12,493 nt of DNA from Actinomycetota bacterium (GTDB lineage: Bacteria > Actinomycetota > Actinomycetes > S36-B12 > UBA10799): contig JAUPKO010000310.1 of the NCBI GenBank assembly GCA_030837395.1, forward strand, positions 1 through 12,493. Direction: 5' to 3'. Within the stretch, counting starts at the first letter, position 1. Every line of letters begins with the position of its first letter. Of the stretch, positions 1-7,075 are shown one piece after another. A program made the translations under genes and the position numbers. The notes beneath the pieces are model-generated. The model saw only the letters and a list, made by a program, of their open reading frames with translations, ran no database searches and was not told where the DNA came from.

Positions 1-223
1 GGATCAGATCGCCAACGGTGCGCACAGCGGCGACGAGGCCATCGAGACCATCGCCGTCCGCCACGTCGCCGGTCAGCAGGTCGACGATGGCCACCAGGGC
101 CACCGGGTCGCAACCGAGATCCGCCAGCGGAGTGTCCGGCCGCAACACGCCCGGATCCACCTCCAACACGCGCGAGACCGCGGCCCGCACGGACCTCAGA
201 GCTCGCGCGGGATCCGGCGTCAC
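1..223 (-). CDS. Acyl-carrier-protein-like small protein lacking the phosphopantetheine serine (3' end cut off by window edge)
   Basis: Reading the reverse strand from a GTG at 223 gives 74 residues with no stop before the window edge. Its pattern fits an acyl carrier protein: a helix I region (VRAAVSRVLEV, residues 12-22), the 'D..PLADLG' lead-in (30-37), a helix II region (43-50), and a 'TVGDLI' end like the helix IV start of ACPs (69-74). Where ACPs have G-x-D-S-L, this protein has G37-C38-D39-P40-V41, so the serine that carries 4'-phosphopantetheine is replaced by proline (codon CCG, 104-106). It therefore should not carry acyl groups. The GTG at 223 is chosen because GGGAG (232-236) lies 8 nt upstream; GTGs at 238 and 232 are also in frame. 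It follows rpmF by 16 nt, so is probably co-transcribed. In many bacteria rnc lies next to rpmF, so rnc may follow. The fold call is from sequence pattern only; the role is unknown. Confidence 0.6.
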   Translation of the reverse strand, partial: MTPDPARALRSVRAAVSRVLEVDPGVLRPDTPLADLGCDPVALVAIVDLLTGDVADGDGLDGLVAAVRTVGDLI

Positions 224-239
224 AGCAGGCACTCCCACG

Positions 240-413
240 TCAGACGTCGAGCACCTGACGCTTGGCGTAGGTGCCGCACTCCGGGCACGCGGTGTGCGCG
301 AGTTTGCGAGCCTTGCAGCGCTCACATGTCACCAGGTTGATCGGGGCCGCCTTCCACTGGGAACGGCGCGAACGGGTGTTGCTACGGGACATCTTCCGCT
401 TCGGAACAGCCAC
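240..413 (-). CDS. rpmF: 50S ribosomal protein L32, zinc-ribbon (C+) form
   Basis: A 57-residue protein that is a structural part of the large ribosomal subunit. It begins with the L32 signature VAVPKRKMSRSNTR and has the conserved S-Q-W-K-A-A (18-23). Four cysteines, CxxC at 30/33 and CxxC at 43/46, form the zinc ribbon of the zinc-dependent version. The open frame extends further upstream to an ATG, but the GTG at 413 is the right start: it gives the family length and N-terminus, and an AGAGG-type ribosome site (419-425 on the plus strand) lies just upstream. It comes 87 nt after the DUF177 gene, the usual DUF177-rpmF pairing, and the gap is long enough for an extra promoter, though I do not see a clear one. 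The acyl-carrier-like gene follows after 16 nt. Confidence 0.97.
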   Translation of the reverse strand: MAVPKRKMSRSNTRSRRSQWKAAPINLVTCERCKARKLAHTACPECGTYAKRQVLDV

Positions 414-500
414 GGGAATTCCTCTCGACTCACAGGGGGGACGGCGCACGTCGAGCGCCTGGGCGGAGCACACCGCCGACGCCGCGCGGGCTCAGATCGG

Positions 501-1064
501 TTAAGTATCGCGTATCGCGTCCGACGAGGTGTCATCGGCCGTGTCTTGCCACGCCGTGAGGGCCTGCCATCGCGGGTCCGCGGCCTCGTGCCGGTGGGAC
601 GGGTCGGCCGCCAGCTTGGCGCCGCACTCCACACAGAGCCCGGGGCAGTCCTCGTCGCACACCGGCGCCAACGGCACGTCCAGCACGATCGCATCCCGAA
701 CCGCCGACGACAGATCGATCAGCCCGGCGGCCACCAGCGGCATGGGGTCGTCGTCGGGGTCAGGTTCGTCCGGCGGCGACCACAGGTACAACTCCGCGAA
801 GGTCGTCGACCGGGCCTCGACCAACGGATCGAGGCACCTGCTGCACACGCCGGTGGCGGCGTACTGCACGGTGCCCGTCACCAACACTCCGTCGATCACC
901 GACTCCAGCAGCAGGTCCAAGACGACGTCGGAGCCCGGCTCGATGGTGATCACGGGGTTGCCCATGTCCGCCGGTGCGGGCGCCACCCGGTGAACCTGCC
1001 GAATATCACCGGCCCGACGGAAATCGTGGACATCGAGTACAACCGGGTTCGTGGGGTCGATCAC
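501..1064 (-). CDS. DUF177 / YceD family protein (large-subunit rRNA accumulation protein)
   Basis: A 187-residue protein of the DUF177 family, whose E. coli member YceD and plant relatives are linked to 23S rRNA accumulation; the molecular action is not settled. The N-terminal VLDVHDFRRAGD (9-20), the CSRC pair (C74, C77), the later cysteines C136, C140, C144, C147 and the D-P-R-W motif (163-166) match the family. An acidic stretch (residues 98-106, DEPDPDDDP) interrupts the middle. The frame is open upstream into the preceding gene, but the GTG at 1064 gives a family-like N-terminus and leaves a 19-nt gap after the SepIVA-like gene, with AGAG upstream; no other start codon fits as well. Its place immediately before rpmF is the classic DUF177-rpmF linkage, supporting a ribosome-assembly role. 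Start is moderately certain, family call is strong. Confidence 0.9.
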   Translation of the reverse strand: MIDPTNPVVLDVHDFRRAGDIRQVHRVAPAPADMGNPVITIEPGSDVVLDLLLESVIDGVLVTGTVQYAATGVCSRCLDPLVEARSTTFAELYLWSPPDEPDPDDDPMPLVAAGLIDLSSAVRDAIVLDVPLAPVCDEDCPGLCVECGAKLAADPSHRHEAADPRWQALTAWQDTADDTSSDAIRDT

Positions 1065-1083
1065 GAGGCACGACTCTAGTGCG

Positions 1084-1779
1084 TCAGCGGTAGTAGCCGG
1101 AACCCCCGTCGGGCGCGTAGGCCTCGGAACCAAAGTCGTAGAACGCGTCCTCGTGCTGATCCACATGGTCGATGTTGGTGCGTGAACCCACGGGCTCGTC
1201 GGCATTGTCGGCGTCGAGGTCGCTGATGTACTGGTTGAGCGGGGAGTCGAGTTCGGCCAGCGAACGGTGCACCTCGTCGAGGGCCGAACTGAGCGAGTGT
1301 TCGGCCTTGGCCAGTAGCGTCGTGGACCGGTGTTTGGTCGACACGACGATCATCTCGGCCTTGTCCTTGGCGTCGTTGATCAGCCGGGTGGCCTCGTCGC
1401 GGGCGCTGACGGTGATGGTGTGGGAGTCCACGATCAGCGCGGACTGCATGCGGGCCTCGGCCAGGATCTGCTCGGCCTCGGCGGCTGCCGCGGAACGTCG
1501 GTTGTTGGCGATCTCGGTGGCCTCGTTGATGATCTTGGCGGCCGCGTCCTCGGCCTGGGCCACGATCGCCTCGGACTCCCGCTCGGCGTCGTCGAGGATG
1601 TCGTCGCGTTGCTGCACCACCACGTCCGCCTCGCGCACGGTGTCCGGCAAGGCCGCGCGGATGTCCTCGATGAGGTCGAGCACGTCCGCACGTGGCACTA
1701 CGCAGGACTGCGAGAGCGGCAAGTTCTTGGCCGTCTCCACAAGGTCGGCGAGCTCGTCGAGTCGATCGAGCATCTCCAC
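1084..1779 (-). CDS. sepIVA: SepIVA-like DivIVA-family coiled-coil protein
   Basis: A 231-residue cytoplasmic protein. Residues 1-45 form a short N-terminal DivIVA-like region (MLDRLDELADLVETAKNLP, then a V-L-D-L-I-E-D-I helix). Residues about 45-175 are rich in Ala, Glu, Asp, Lys and Arg with regular hydrophobic spacing, as in a long coiled coil. The tail (188-231) is acidic and ends in a Gly/Tyr-rich GSGYYR. Mycobacterial SepIVA (Rv2927c) is a relative of Wag31 that acts at the septum and in cell-envelope growth and has the same neighbour, a DUF177 gene. The start is a GTG at 1779, only 2 nt after the coaD stop (TGACTGTG), so translation is probably coupled to coaD; an ATG at 1773 is a second option. 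The gene symbol rests on family resemblance and gene order, not on a search. Confidence 0.82.
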   Translation of the reverse strand: MEMLDRLDELADLVETAKNLPLSQSCVVPRADVLDLIEDIRAALPDTVREADVVVQQRDDILDDAERESEAIVAQAEDAAAKIINEATEIANNRRSAAAAEAEQILAEARMQSALIVDSHTITVSARDEATRLINDAKDKAEMIVVSTKHRSTTLLAKAEHSLSSALDEVHRSLAELDSPLNQYISDLDADNADEPVGSRTNIDHVDQHEDAFYDFGSEAYAPDGGSGYYR

Positions 1780-1781
1780 AG

Positions 1782-2273
1782 TCAGCCCCCATGCCCCGCA
1801 GCGGTGATCTTGTCCGCCAGCCGAGAGGTGACCACCTCTGGCACCAGCCCGGAGACATCCCCCCCGTGCGTGGCCACCTCTTTGATCAGACTCGACGACA
1901 GGAACGAATACAGTGGGTTGGTCGACATGAACACTGTGTCGACGTCGGCCAGGCGCCGGTTCATCTGGGCCATCTGCAACTCGTAGTCGAAGTCGCTCAC
2001 CGCCCGCAGACCTTTGACGATGGAGCGGATCTCGTGCTCCAAGCAGAAGTCCACGAGCAACCCGTGGAAGGAGCCGATCACCACGTTGCCTAGGCCGGCG
2101 GTGACCTCCTGCAGGATCTCGATGCGCTCGGGGATCGTGAACAGGCCGGTCTTCTTCTGGTTGACCAGGACCGCCACGACGACCTCATCGAACAACTCGG
2201 AGGCCCGCGAGATGATGTCCAAGTGACCATTGGTCACCGGGTCAAACGACCCGGGGCAGACCGCGCGTCGCAC
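1782..2273 (-). CDS. coaD: Phosphopantetheine adenylyltransferase
   Basis: A 163-residue cytoplasmic enzyme joining ATP and 4'-phosphopantetheine to make dephospho-CoA, the next-to-last step of CoA synthesis. It has the nucleotidyltransferase motif G8-S-F-D-P and T14-N-G-H17 at the N-terminus, KGLR (87-90), the substrate-contact segment D-Y-E-L-Q-M-A-Q-M-N (96-105), and the C-terminal S-S-S-L-I-K-E (126-132), matching the usual ISS(S/T)xIKE. Length is typical. It starts with GTG at 2273; the strong AGAGGAG ribosome site (plus-strand 2277-2284) lies just upstream. It lies 36 nt after rsmD, a very common bacterial pairing, and 2 nt before the SepIVA-like gene. Confidence 0.97.
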   Translation of the reverse strand: MRRAVCPGSFDPVTNGHLDIISRASELFDEVVVAVLVNQKKTGLFTIPERIEILQEVTAGLGNVVIGSFHGLLVDFCLEHEIRSIVKGLRAVSDFDYELQMAQMNRRLADVDTVFMSTNPLYSFLSSSLIKEVATHGGDVSGLVPEVVTSRLADKITAAGHGG

Positions 2274-2309
2274 GGCTCTCCTCTCGTCGGCAGCACAGCC
2301 AGGCGGTTT

Positions 2310-2891
2310 CTACGGTGACGCTACCAGCCGACCCACGTGGATGCGGGTCGCGCCATACCGGCGATCCATCACCTGATCCCACCCTTCGGGCCATCGGAAT
2401 TGGGCGCTGTGAGCTGGGCGCTCCGCCAGCGCCCACGCTGTCGGCGTCAGCCAACCCTTGGTTCCCAGCTGCACCAGCAAGCCGCCGAGTCGGTCGTTCG
2501 GTTCGCGGTAGGGCGGGTCCAGGAGCACGAGTCCGGCGGGCTCGGTCAGACCGCCGACTTCCTCCCGCGGGCCCATCCGCCAGGCATCCGCCGGCCTCAC
2601 GGTGACACCAGTCACGTCCACCACCGCCGCATTGGCGCGCAGAGTTGTCAGGGCGCGGCGATCCTGTTCCACCAGCAGCACTTGGGCGGCTCCCCGTGAG
2701 GCCGCCTCCAAGCCCATCGCCCCGCTGCCGGCGAACAGGTCCAGCACCACCACGCCACGCCACCCGCCGAGGCGATGCTCCAGGGCCGAGAACACCGCCT
2801 CGCGCACGCGGTCGGAGGTGGGCCTGGTGACGTCCCCAGCCGGGACGGCCAACCGTCGACCTCGGGCGGCGCCGGCGATGATGCGGGTCAC
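2310..2891 (-). CDS. rsmD: 16S rRNA (guanine(966)-N(2))-methyltransferase
   Basis: A 193-residue SAM-dependent methyltransferase that modifies G966 of 16S rRNA during 30S assembly. Visible motifs are the N-terminal R-I-I-A-G-x-x-R-G-R-R-L (3-14), R-P-T-S-D-R-V-R-E-A-V-F (23-34), the SAM-binding LDLFAGSGAMGLEA (50-63), and the catalytic D-P-P-Y (125-128) typical of base N-methyltransferases. Length is normal. The GTG start overlaps the recG stop by 4 nt (GTGA, 2888-2891), showing translational coupling to recG, and coaD follows 36 nt downstream. Confidence 0.96.
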   Translation of the reverse strand: MTRIIAGAARGRRLAVPAGDVTRPTSDRVREAVFSALEHRLGGWRGVVVLDLFAGSGAMGLEAASRGAAQVLLVEQDRRALTTLRANAAVVDVTGVTVRPADAWRMGPREEVGGLTEPAGLVLLDPPYREPNDRLGGLLVQLGTKGWLTPTAWALAERPAHSAQFRWPEGWDQVMDRRYGATRIHVGRLVASP

Positions 2892-5080
2892 GTCTTCTCC
2901 AGGTAATCGCCGGCTTCGCTGGCGGCGAGACGATCCAGCGCAGCTGCGAGTTCGGGGTGATCGAGCAGCTCCGGATCCGCCTCCAACAGCGCCTCCGCGG
3001 CGGCGCGAGCGTGCTCGATGAGGTCACCGTCATCGAGAACCGACAAGAACCGCAGCGAATTGACCCGACCCGATTGGCTGGCGCCGAGCACGTCGCCCTC
3101 ACGCCTGTTGCGCAGGTCGATCTCGCTGAGCTCGAACCCGTCATCCGTCGCCGCCACTGCCCGCAGGCGCTTCTCGGCGGCGCTGCCCGGCGAGGCCGAG
3201 GTGACCAACAGACACAGCCCGCCGGCCGAACCCCGGCCGACCCGCCCGCGCAGCTGGTGCAACGAGGACACACCGAAGCGATCAGCGTCGATGATGATCA
3301 TCACGGTCGCTCCCGGCACGTCGACGCCGACCTCGATCACAGTGGTGGACACCAGCACGTCCACCCCGTCCGGATCCTGCGGTCCCAGCGCGAAGGCGCG
3401 CATCGCGGCCTCCTTCTCGGCGGGGGTGAGCTTGCCGTGCATCGTGGCGATCCGCAGCCCCGTCAACGGCCCAGCCTGCAGGTATTCGACCAGGTCGACC
3501 ACGGCAGTGGGCGGGTATCCCGGCGGCGACGTCTGACCTGAGGGGTCCTCCTCGGTGATTCTCGGGCACACGATGTACACCTGATGACCTGCCCCGACTT
3601 CCTCCCGGCAGCGCTGCCACGCCCGCGCCAGGAAGTCCGGCCGGGCAACGGCCGGCACCACATGCGTCATCGTCGCCGAGCGACTGGCCGGGCGCTCGAT
3701 CAGGGTGGACACGTCGAGGTCGCCGAAGACTGTCATGGCGATGGTCCGCGGGATCGGCGTCGCGGTCATCACCAGGGTGTGCGGGTGGCTGTCGCCGTCG
3801 GCCTTGGCTTGCAACGCCGCCCGCTGCTCGACGCCGAAGCGGTGCTGCTCGTCGACCACCACCAGTCCGAGGTCCGCGAAGTCAACTGTGTGGGACATCA
3901 GGGCGTGGGTGCCGATCACGATTCCGGCTTCACCGCTTGCCACCTGCACCAGCGCCTGGCGACGGTCCCGCGCCCCCATCGACCCGGTCAGCAACACCAC
4001 TGCCGTACCGCGATCGTCGCCCATGATCTGACCCCGGCGGGCCAACGGTCCGAGCAGGTCGAGCACCGTGGCGTAGTGCTGGGCCGCGAGCACCTCGGTG
4101 GGAGCCAACAGCGCAGCCTGGGCGCCCGCGTCGACGGTCGCGAGCATCGACCGTAACGCTACGACGGTCTTGCCGGAGCCGACATCGCCCTGCAGCAGTC
4201 GCAGCATGGGGTGGGTCCGGGCCATATCCGTGGCGATCTCCTCCGAGACCGCCACCTGCCCCGCCGTCAGCTCGAAGGGCAGATGACGATCCAGCGCTGC
4301 TACCAAGCCCGCCGAGGTCGGGGTGCGCGGCACCGCGGACGTCGCCCGCCGGGCCGCACGTCGGCGCATGAGCTCGGCCTGCAGCACAAAGGCCTCCTCC
4401 CATCGCAGACGGTGTTGGGCCGCGGCGACCTGCCCCTGGTCACGGGGCGCGTGAATGCCCCGCATGGCCTCGGCGAAATCCACCAGACCGAACTCGCGGC
4501 GAATGTCCGGCGAGAGGGGATCCGGCAGATCGTCCACTGCGGCGAGCACGAGTTCGATCGCTGCCGCCACCCGCCAGCTGGGCATCTTGGACGTGGCGGG
4601 GTACACCGGGATGAGTTCGCTGACGAACTCTGTCACCTCGTCGGCGTCGATCAACGTGCGGGGCAGCAGCGTGTAGTCCGGGTGCACCAGTTGCAGCGTT
4701 CCGCGGAAGGAGTTGACCTTCCCGGCGAACAGCCCCCTCGCCCCCACTTTGAGTTCCTGTTCGCGCCAGATCTGGTTGAAGAACGTCGCCAGCAACGTGC
4801 CTCGCCCGGTGCTGTCACCGATGGTCACCTCGGTCAGGTGCACAGGTTTCCGGCCGCGCGCGCTGCCCTTCCTGCTGCTGACTCGCCTGATCTCGGCCAG
4901 AACTGTGACGTCCTCACCCACGGAGAGCCCACCGAAGTCCGTGAGTTGGCCCCGTTGGAAGTACCTGCGTGGATAGTGCCGCAGGGCCTCCTCCACAGTG
5001 CGGATATCGAAGGCCGCTGCCAACGCCTTGACCGTCCGGTCCCCCAGCAGCGGCCTGAGATCCGAATCGAAATCGACCAC
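2888..5080 (-). CDS. recG: ATP-dependent DNA helicase RecG
   Basis: A 730-residue superfamily 2 helicase that remodels stalled replication forks and branched recombination intermediates. The wedge/OB-fold region is about residues 50-160. The helicase core shows Walker A G-D-V-G-S-G-K-T (298-305), A-P-T-E-V-L (326-331), D-E-Q-H (410-413) with the RecG-typical H-R-F-G-V-E-Q-R after it, T-A-T-P-I-P-R-T (439-446), M-H-G-K (547-550), S-T-T-V-I-E-V-G-V-D-V-P (578-589) and Q-L-R-G-R-V-G-R-G (609-617). Residues 509-525 (TEEDPSG...YPPT) form a small variable loop between motifs. The start is GTG at 5080, one base after the stop of the FakA-like gene (TGACGTG), so the two are coupled; the 3' end overlaps rsmD by 4 nt. 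Complete and intact. Confidence 0.98.
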   Translation of the reverse strand: MVDFDSDLRPLLGDRTVKALAAAFDIRTVEEALRHYPRRYFQRGQLTDFGGLSVGEDVTVLAEIRRVSSRKGSARGRKPVHLTEVTIGDSTGRGTLLATFFNQIWREQELKVGARGLFAGKVNSFRGTLQLVHPDYTLLPRTLIDADEVTEFVSELIPVYPATSKMPSWRVAAAIELVLAAVDDLPDPLSPDIRREFGLVDFAEAMRGIHAPRDQGQVAAAQHRLRWEEAFVLQAELMRRRAARRATSAVPRTPTSAGLVAALDRHLPFELTAGQVAVSEEIATDMARTHPMLRLLQGDVGSGKTVVALRSMLATVDAGAQAALLAPTEVLAAQHYATVLDLLGPLARRGQIMGDDRGTAVVLLTGSMGARDRRQALVQVASGEAGIVIGTHALMSHTVDFADLGLVVVDEQHRFGVEQRAALQAKADGDSHPHTLVMTATPIPRTIAMTVFGDLDVSTLIERPASRSATMTHVVPAVARPDFLARAWQRCREEVGAGHQVYIVCPRITEEDPSGQTSPPGYPPTAVVDLVEYLQAGPLTGLRIATMHGKLTPAEKEAAMRAFALGPQDPDGVDVLVSTTVIEVGVDVPGATVMIIIDADRFGVSSLHQLRGRVGRGSAGGLCLLVTSASPGSAAEKRLRAVAATDDGFELSEIDLRNRREGDVLGASQSGRVNSLRFLSVLDDGDLIEHARAAAEALLEADPELLDHPELAAALDRLAASEAGDYLEKT

Positions 5081-5081
5081 G

Positions 5082-6677
5082 TCACTCCGCGCCGAGGATG
5101 AACGGCCAATGCCGCTGACCGCCGGGCAATACCTCGACCTCGATGTGGGGCCGGCCCGCGGTGGCCCCTTCGGTGAGGGCGGTGACCTGCTCGTCGGTGG
5201 CCTCGGCGCCGACCACGACGGTGAGCAACTCGGTACCGCCGGAGATCAGGTGCGACACCACGCGGTTGGCAACCTCGACGACGTCGGTCCCGATCTCCAC
5301 GATGTCACCGTCGACCAGGCCCAACACATCCCCCGGCGCGCAGGTGCCGGCGCTTGTCACCGCGACCTTGGCCGCGACGGTGACGGCGGCATAGCGTGTG
5401 GCGCCGGCGGCCCGCCCCATGGCGATCATGTCGTCGTCGAACCTCGCCTCCGGCTCGTGCACGGCCACGGCCGCCAGACTCTGCACGATCGAGCGGGTGG
5501 GCACCACAGCCGCCCGCACGCCGAGGTCACGCGAGGCCGCGGCGGCAGCCTCCGCCACCGGCGTGGTGTCGCGGTCGCTGGGCAGGATCACCACGTCCTG
5601 GGCATGGGTGCGGGTGACGCCGTCGAGCAGTTCGGCGGTGGAGGCGCGCCCGCGGGTGGGGGCCAGCACCACGGTGACCCCGGCCTCCTGCAGGTAGGCA
5701 GCCATCCCGGGTCCGTGGGCTACCACCACCAACGCCCGCGCCGTCGGTGTGCCCCGGCCCTGGGTTCGCAGCGACTCAGCCTCCAGCAGTCGCGTCACTT
5801 TGATCCGGTGAGGGGTGCCAACCTCCACCGCCCGTTCGATCGCGGCACCGATGTCGTCGGTGTGGACGTGCACGTTCCACAGCCCATGGCCGCCCACGAC
5901 CACCACGGAGTCGCCCAAGGCATTCAACTGCGAACGCAGACCTGCCGCGGCTTCGTCCCCGGCGTCGAGCAGATACATGACCTCGTACTCGGGCCCGTCG
6001 TAGCCCACCATCGGCTTGTGAGCGGCCGGTTGCACCACCCGAGCGGTGGAGCGCAGCGGTGATCCCAGCCCGGAGACGGCCCGGTGCAGCCCCTCCAGCA
6101 GCACCACCAGACCGCGTCCGCCGGCATCCACCACGCCCGCCTCACGTAGCACCGGGAGTTGGTCCGGGGTGCGGGCCAGTGCCTCCTGCGCGGCCTCCAA
6201 TCCGGCCGCCGACACCGCTTCCAGATCCTCGCCGGCCATCGCCGCACCGTCCGCCGCTCCCCTGATTACCGACAGGATCGTGCCCTCCTTGGGTGCAGCG
6301 ACCGCGCGGTAGGCCGAATCCGAGGCCAGTCGCAGGGCCCGCGCCAGCAGGCGGCCGTCGGCACCACCTGCGTCGGCATCGAACGCGTCGGCGAAGCCAC
6401 GCAGGATTTGGCTGGTGATCACTCCGGAGTTGCCGCGCGCACCCATGAGGGCGCCTCGGGCAAGGGCGTTGCACATGGCGGCACCATCGGCCTCGTCGGA
6501 GGCGTCGACCGTGGCCTGGGCTGCGGCCTCGATGGTGAGGTACAGGTTGGTGCCGGTGTCGCCGTCGGGCACGGGGAAGACGTTGAGGCGGTCGATCTCG
6601 TCGCGGGTCTGGCCGAGCAACTCCACCGCCTGGGCCATCCACGACCGGAGGATGGCAGCGTCCAACTGCGTCGTCAT
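5082..6677 (-). CDS. DAK2/DegV-linked kinase-domain protein (FakA/DhaL-like)
   Basis: A 531-residue protein built like FakA, the kinase that with an acyl-binding DegV protein (FakB) phosphorylates fatty acids in Firmicutes. The N-terminal DhaL-type nucleotide domain (about 1-200) has N-V-F-P-V-P-D-G-D-T-G-T-N (32-44), whose aspartates bind Mg-ATP, and G-A-R-G-N-S-G (79-85). A middle domain (about 220-310) contains N-V-H-V-H-T-D-D (268-275), and the C-terminal domain (about 315-531) has P-S-D-R-D-T (366-371), V-P-T-R-S-x-V-Q (392-399) and the closing G-G-Q-R-H-W-P-F-I-L-G-A-E. Length matches FakA (about 550). ATG at 6677 has a strong GGAGG site 6 nt upstream. No FakB/DegV gene lies in this window, so the substrate in this organism is unproven. 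It is the first gene of the recG run. In M. tuberculosis the equivalent neighbour of recG is annotated as two genes (Rv2974c/Rv2975c); here it is one intact frame. Confidence 0.88.
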   Translation of the reverse strand: MTTQLDAAILRSWMAQAVELLGQTRDEIDRLNVFPVPDGDTGTNLYLTIEAAAQATVDASDEADGAAMCNALARGALMGARGNSGVITSQILRGFADAFDADAGGADGRLLARALRLASDSAYRAVAAPKEGTILSVIRGAADGAAMAGEDLEAVSAAGLEAAQEALARTPDQLPVLREAGVVDAGGRGLVVLLEGLHRAVSGLGSPLRSTARVVQPAAHKPMVGYDGPEYEVMYLLDAGDEAAAGLRSQLNALGDSVVVVGGHGLWNVHVHTDDIGAAIERAVEVGTPHRIKVTRLLEAESLRTQGRGTPTARALVVVAHGPGMAAYLQEAGVTVVLAPTRGRASTAELLDGVTRTHAQDVVILPSDRDTTPVAEAAAAASRDLGVRAAVVPTRSIVQSLAAVAVHEPEARFDDDMIAMGRAAGATRYAAVTVAAKVAVTSAGTCAPGDVLGLVDGDIVEIGTDVVEVANRVVSHLISGGTELLTVVVGAEATDEQVTALTEGATAGRPHIEVEVLPGGQRHWPFILGAE

Positions 6678-6735
6678 GGCCAGCCTCCGGTGGGGTTGGG
6701 CGCGGCCCCGACGGTCCGATCCGCCGGTGTCGCGC

Positions 6736-6741
6736 TATCAT
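6736..6741 (+). promoter_or_regulatory. Possible -10 element of the rpmB promoter
   Basis: TATCAT fits the actinobacterial TAnnnT -10 pattern and would give a leader of about 100 nt that contains the hairpin at 6779-6798. I see no good -35 hexamer at the right distance, so this is a weak call. Confidence 0.3.
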
Positions 6742-6778
6742 GGTCGTCAGTCTTGTGTGACCGTGTCCGTGCGTAGCA

Positions 6779-6798
6779 GTGCCCGCACGTCCGGGCAC
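6779..6798 (+). promoter_or_regulatory. Perfect hairpin in the presumed rpmB leader
   Basis: GTGCCCG (6779-6785) and CGGGCAC (6792-6798) pair perfectly as a 7-bp stem with a 6-nt loop, 47 nt before the rpmB start. No run of T follows, so it is not a standard intrinsic terminator. A role as a ribosomal-protein leader structure is inference. It lies in the divergent region, so it could also act on the opposite transcript or be a protein-binding palindrome. Confidence 0.45.
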
Positions 6799-6845
6799 CG
6801 AGTATTTCGGTATCGAGCAATCCCTACGACTTTCAGGAGAAAACT

Positions 6846-7031
6846 GTGGCTGCGACCTGCGATGTATGCGGCAAGGGTCCGGGATTTGGCAACAGCATCT
6901 CCCACTCGCACCGACGCACCAAGCGTCGCTGGAACCCCAACATCCAGTCGGTGCGCGTCACCGTGGGCAAGACGCCCGCGAAGTTGAACGTGTGCACCTC
7001 CTGCATCAAGGCCGGCAAAGTCAGCCGCTAG
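6846..7031 (+). CDS. rpmB: 50S ribosomal protein L28, zinc-binding (C+) form
   Basis: A 61-residue large-subunit ribosomal protein. It opens AATCDVCGKGPGFGN with C5 and C8, and closes with C50-T-S-C53, the four zinc ligands of the C+ type; S-H-S-H-R-R-T-K-R-R-W-x-P-N (19-32) is the family core. The start is GTG at 6846, supported by AGGAG at 6835-6839, 6 nt upstream. It is a single-gene unit, divergent from the FakA-like/recG run and convergent with thiL. Divergence from the recG side is a frequent arrangement in actinobacteria. Confidence 0.97.
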   Translation: MAATCDVCGKGPGFGNSISHSHRRTKRRWNPNIQSVRVTVGKTPAKLNVCTSCIKAGKVSR

Positions 7032-7042
7032 CAACAGTTTCA

Positions 7043-7067
7043 GCTCCGGACCCTCGCGATCCGGGGC
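7043..7067. terminator. Possible bidirectional hairpin between convergent rpmB and thiL
   Basis: GCTCCGGA (7043-7050) pairs with TCCGGGGC (7060-7067) as an 8-bp stem with one G-T pair and a 9-nt loop. It sits in the 44-nt gap between the stop codons of two convergent genes, where a shared terminator would be expected. There is no T tract on either side, so it would be a weak or non-canonical terminator. Confidence 0.4.
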
Positions 7068-7075
7068 CTGGCCAT

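Noticed and set aside
188..238. rnc (ribonuclease III) start directly after rpmF
   Set aside because: The translated reverse strand lacks the RNase III start pattern and fits an acyl carrier protein; rnc, if present, must lie further left.
414..500. Terminator or promoter in the 87-nt gap between DUF177 and rpmF
   Set aside because: I see no stem with a T tract and no convincing -10/-35 pair, only the rpmF ribosome site at its right end on the minus strand.
18..1079. Long plus-strand open frame of 353 codons opposite DUF177, rpmF and the ACP-like gene
   Set aside because: It is antisense to three recognisable genes, is rich in Arg/Gly/His low-complexity sequence and resembles no family; long shadow frames are normal at this G+C content.
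2242..3273. 343-codon minus-strand frame across rsmD and the recG 3' end
   Set aside because: Overlaps two proven reading frames in another phase and shows no family motif.
4211..6062. Two long plus-strand frames (4211-5101 and 4998-6062) opposite recG and the FakA-like gene
   Set aside because: Both are antisense shadows of clearly conserved proteins, with no domain-like pattern and no ribosome site that stands out.
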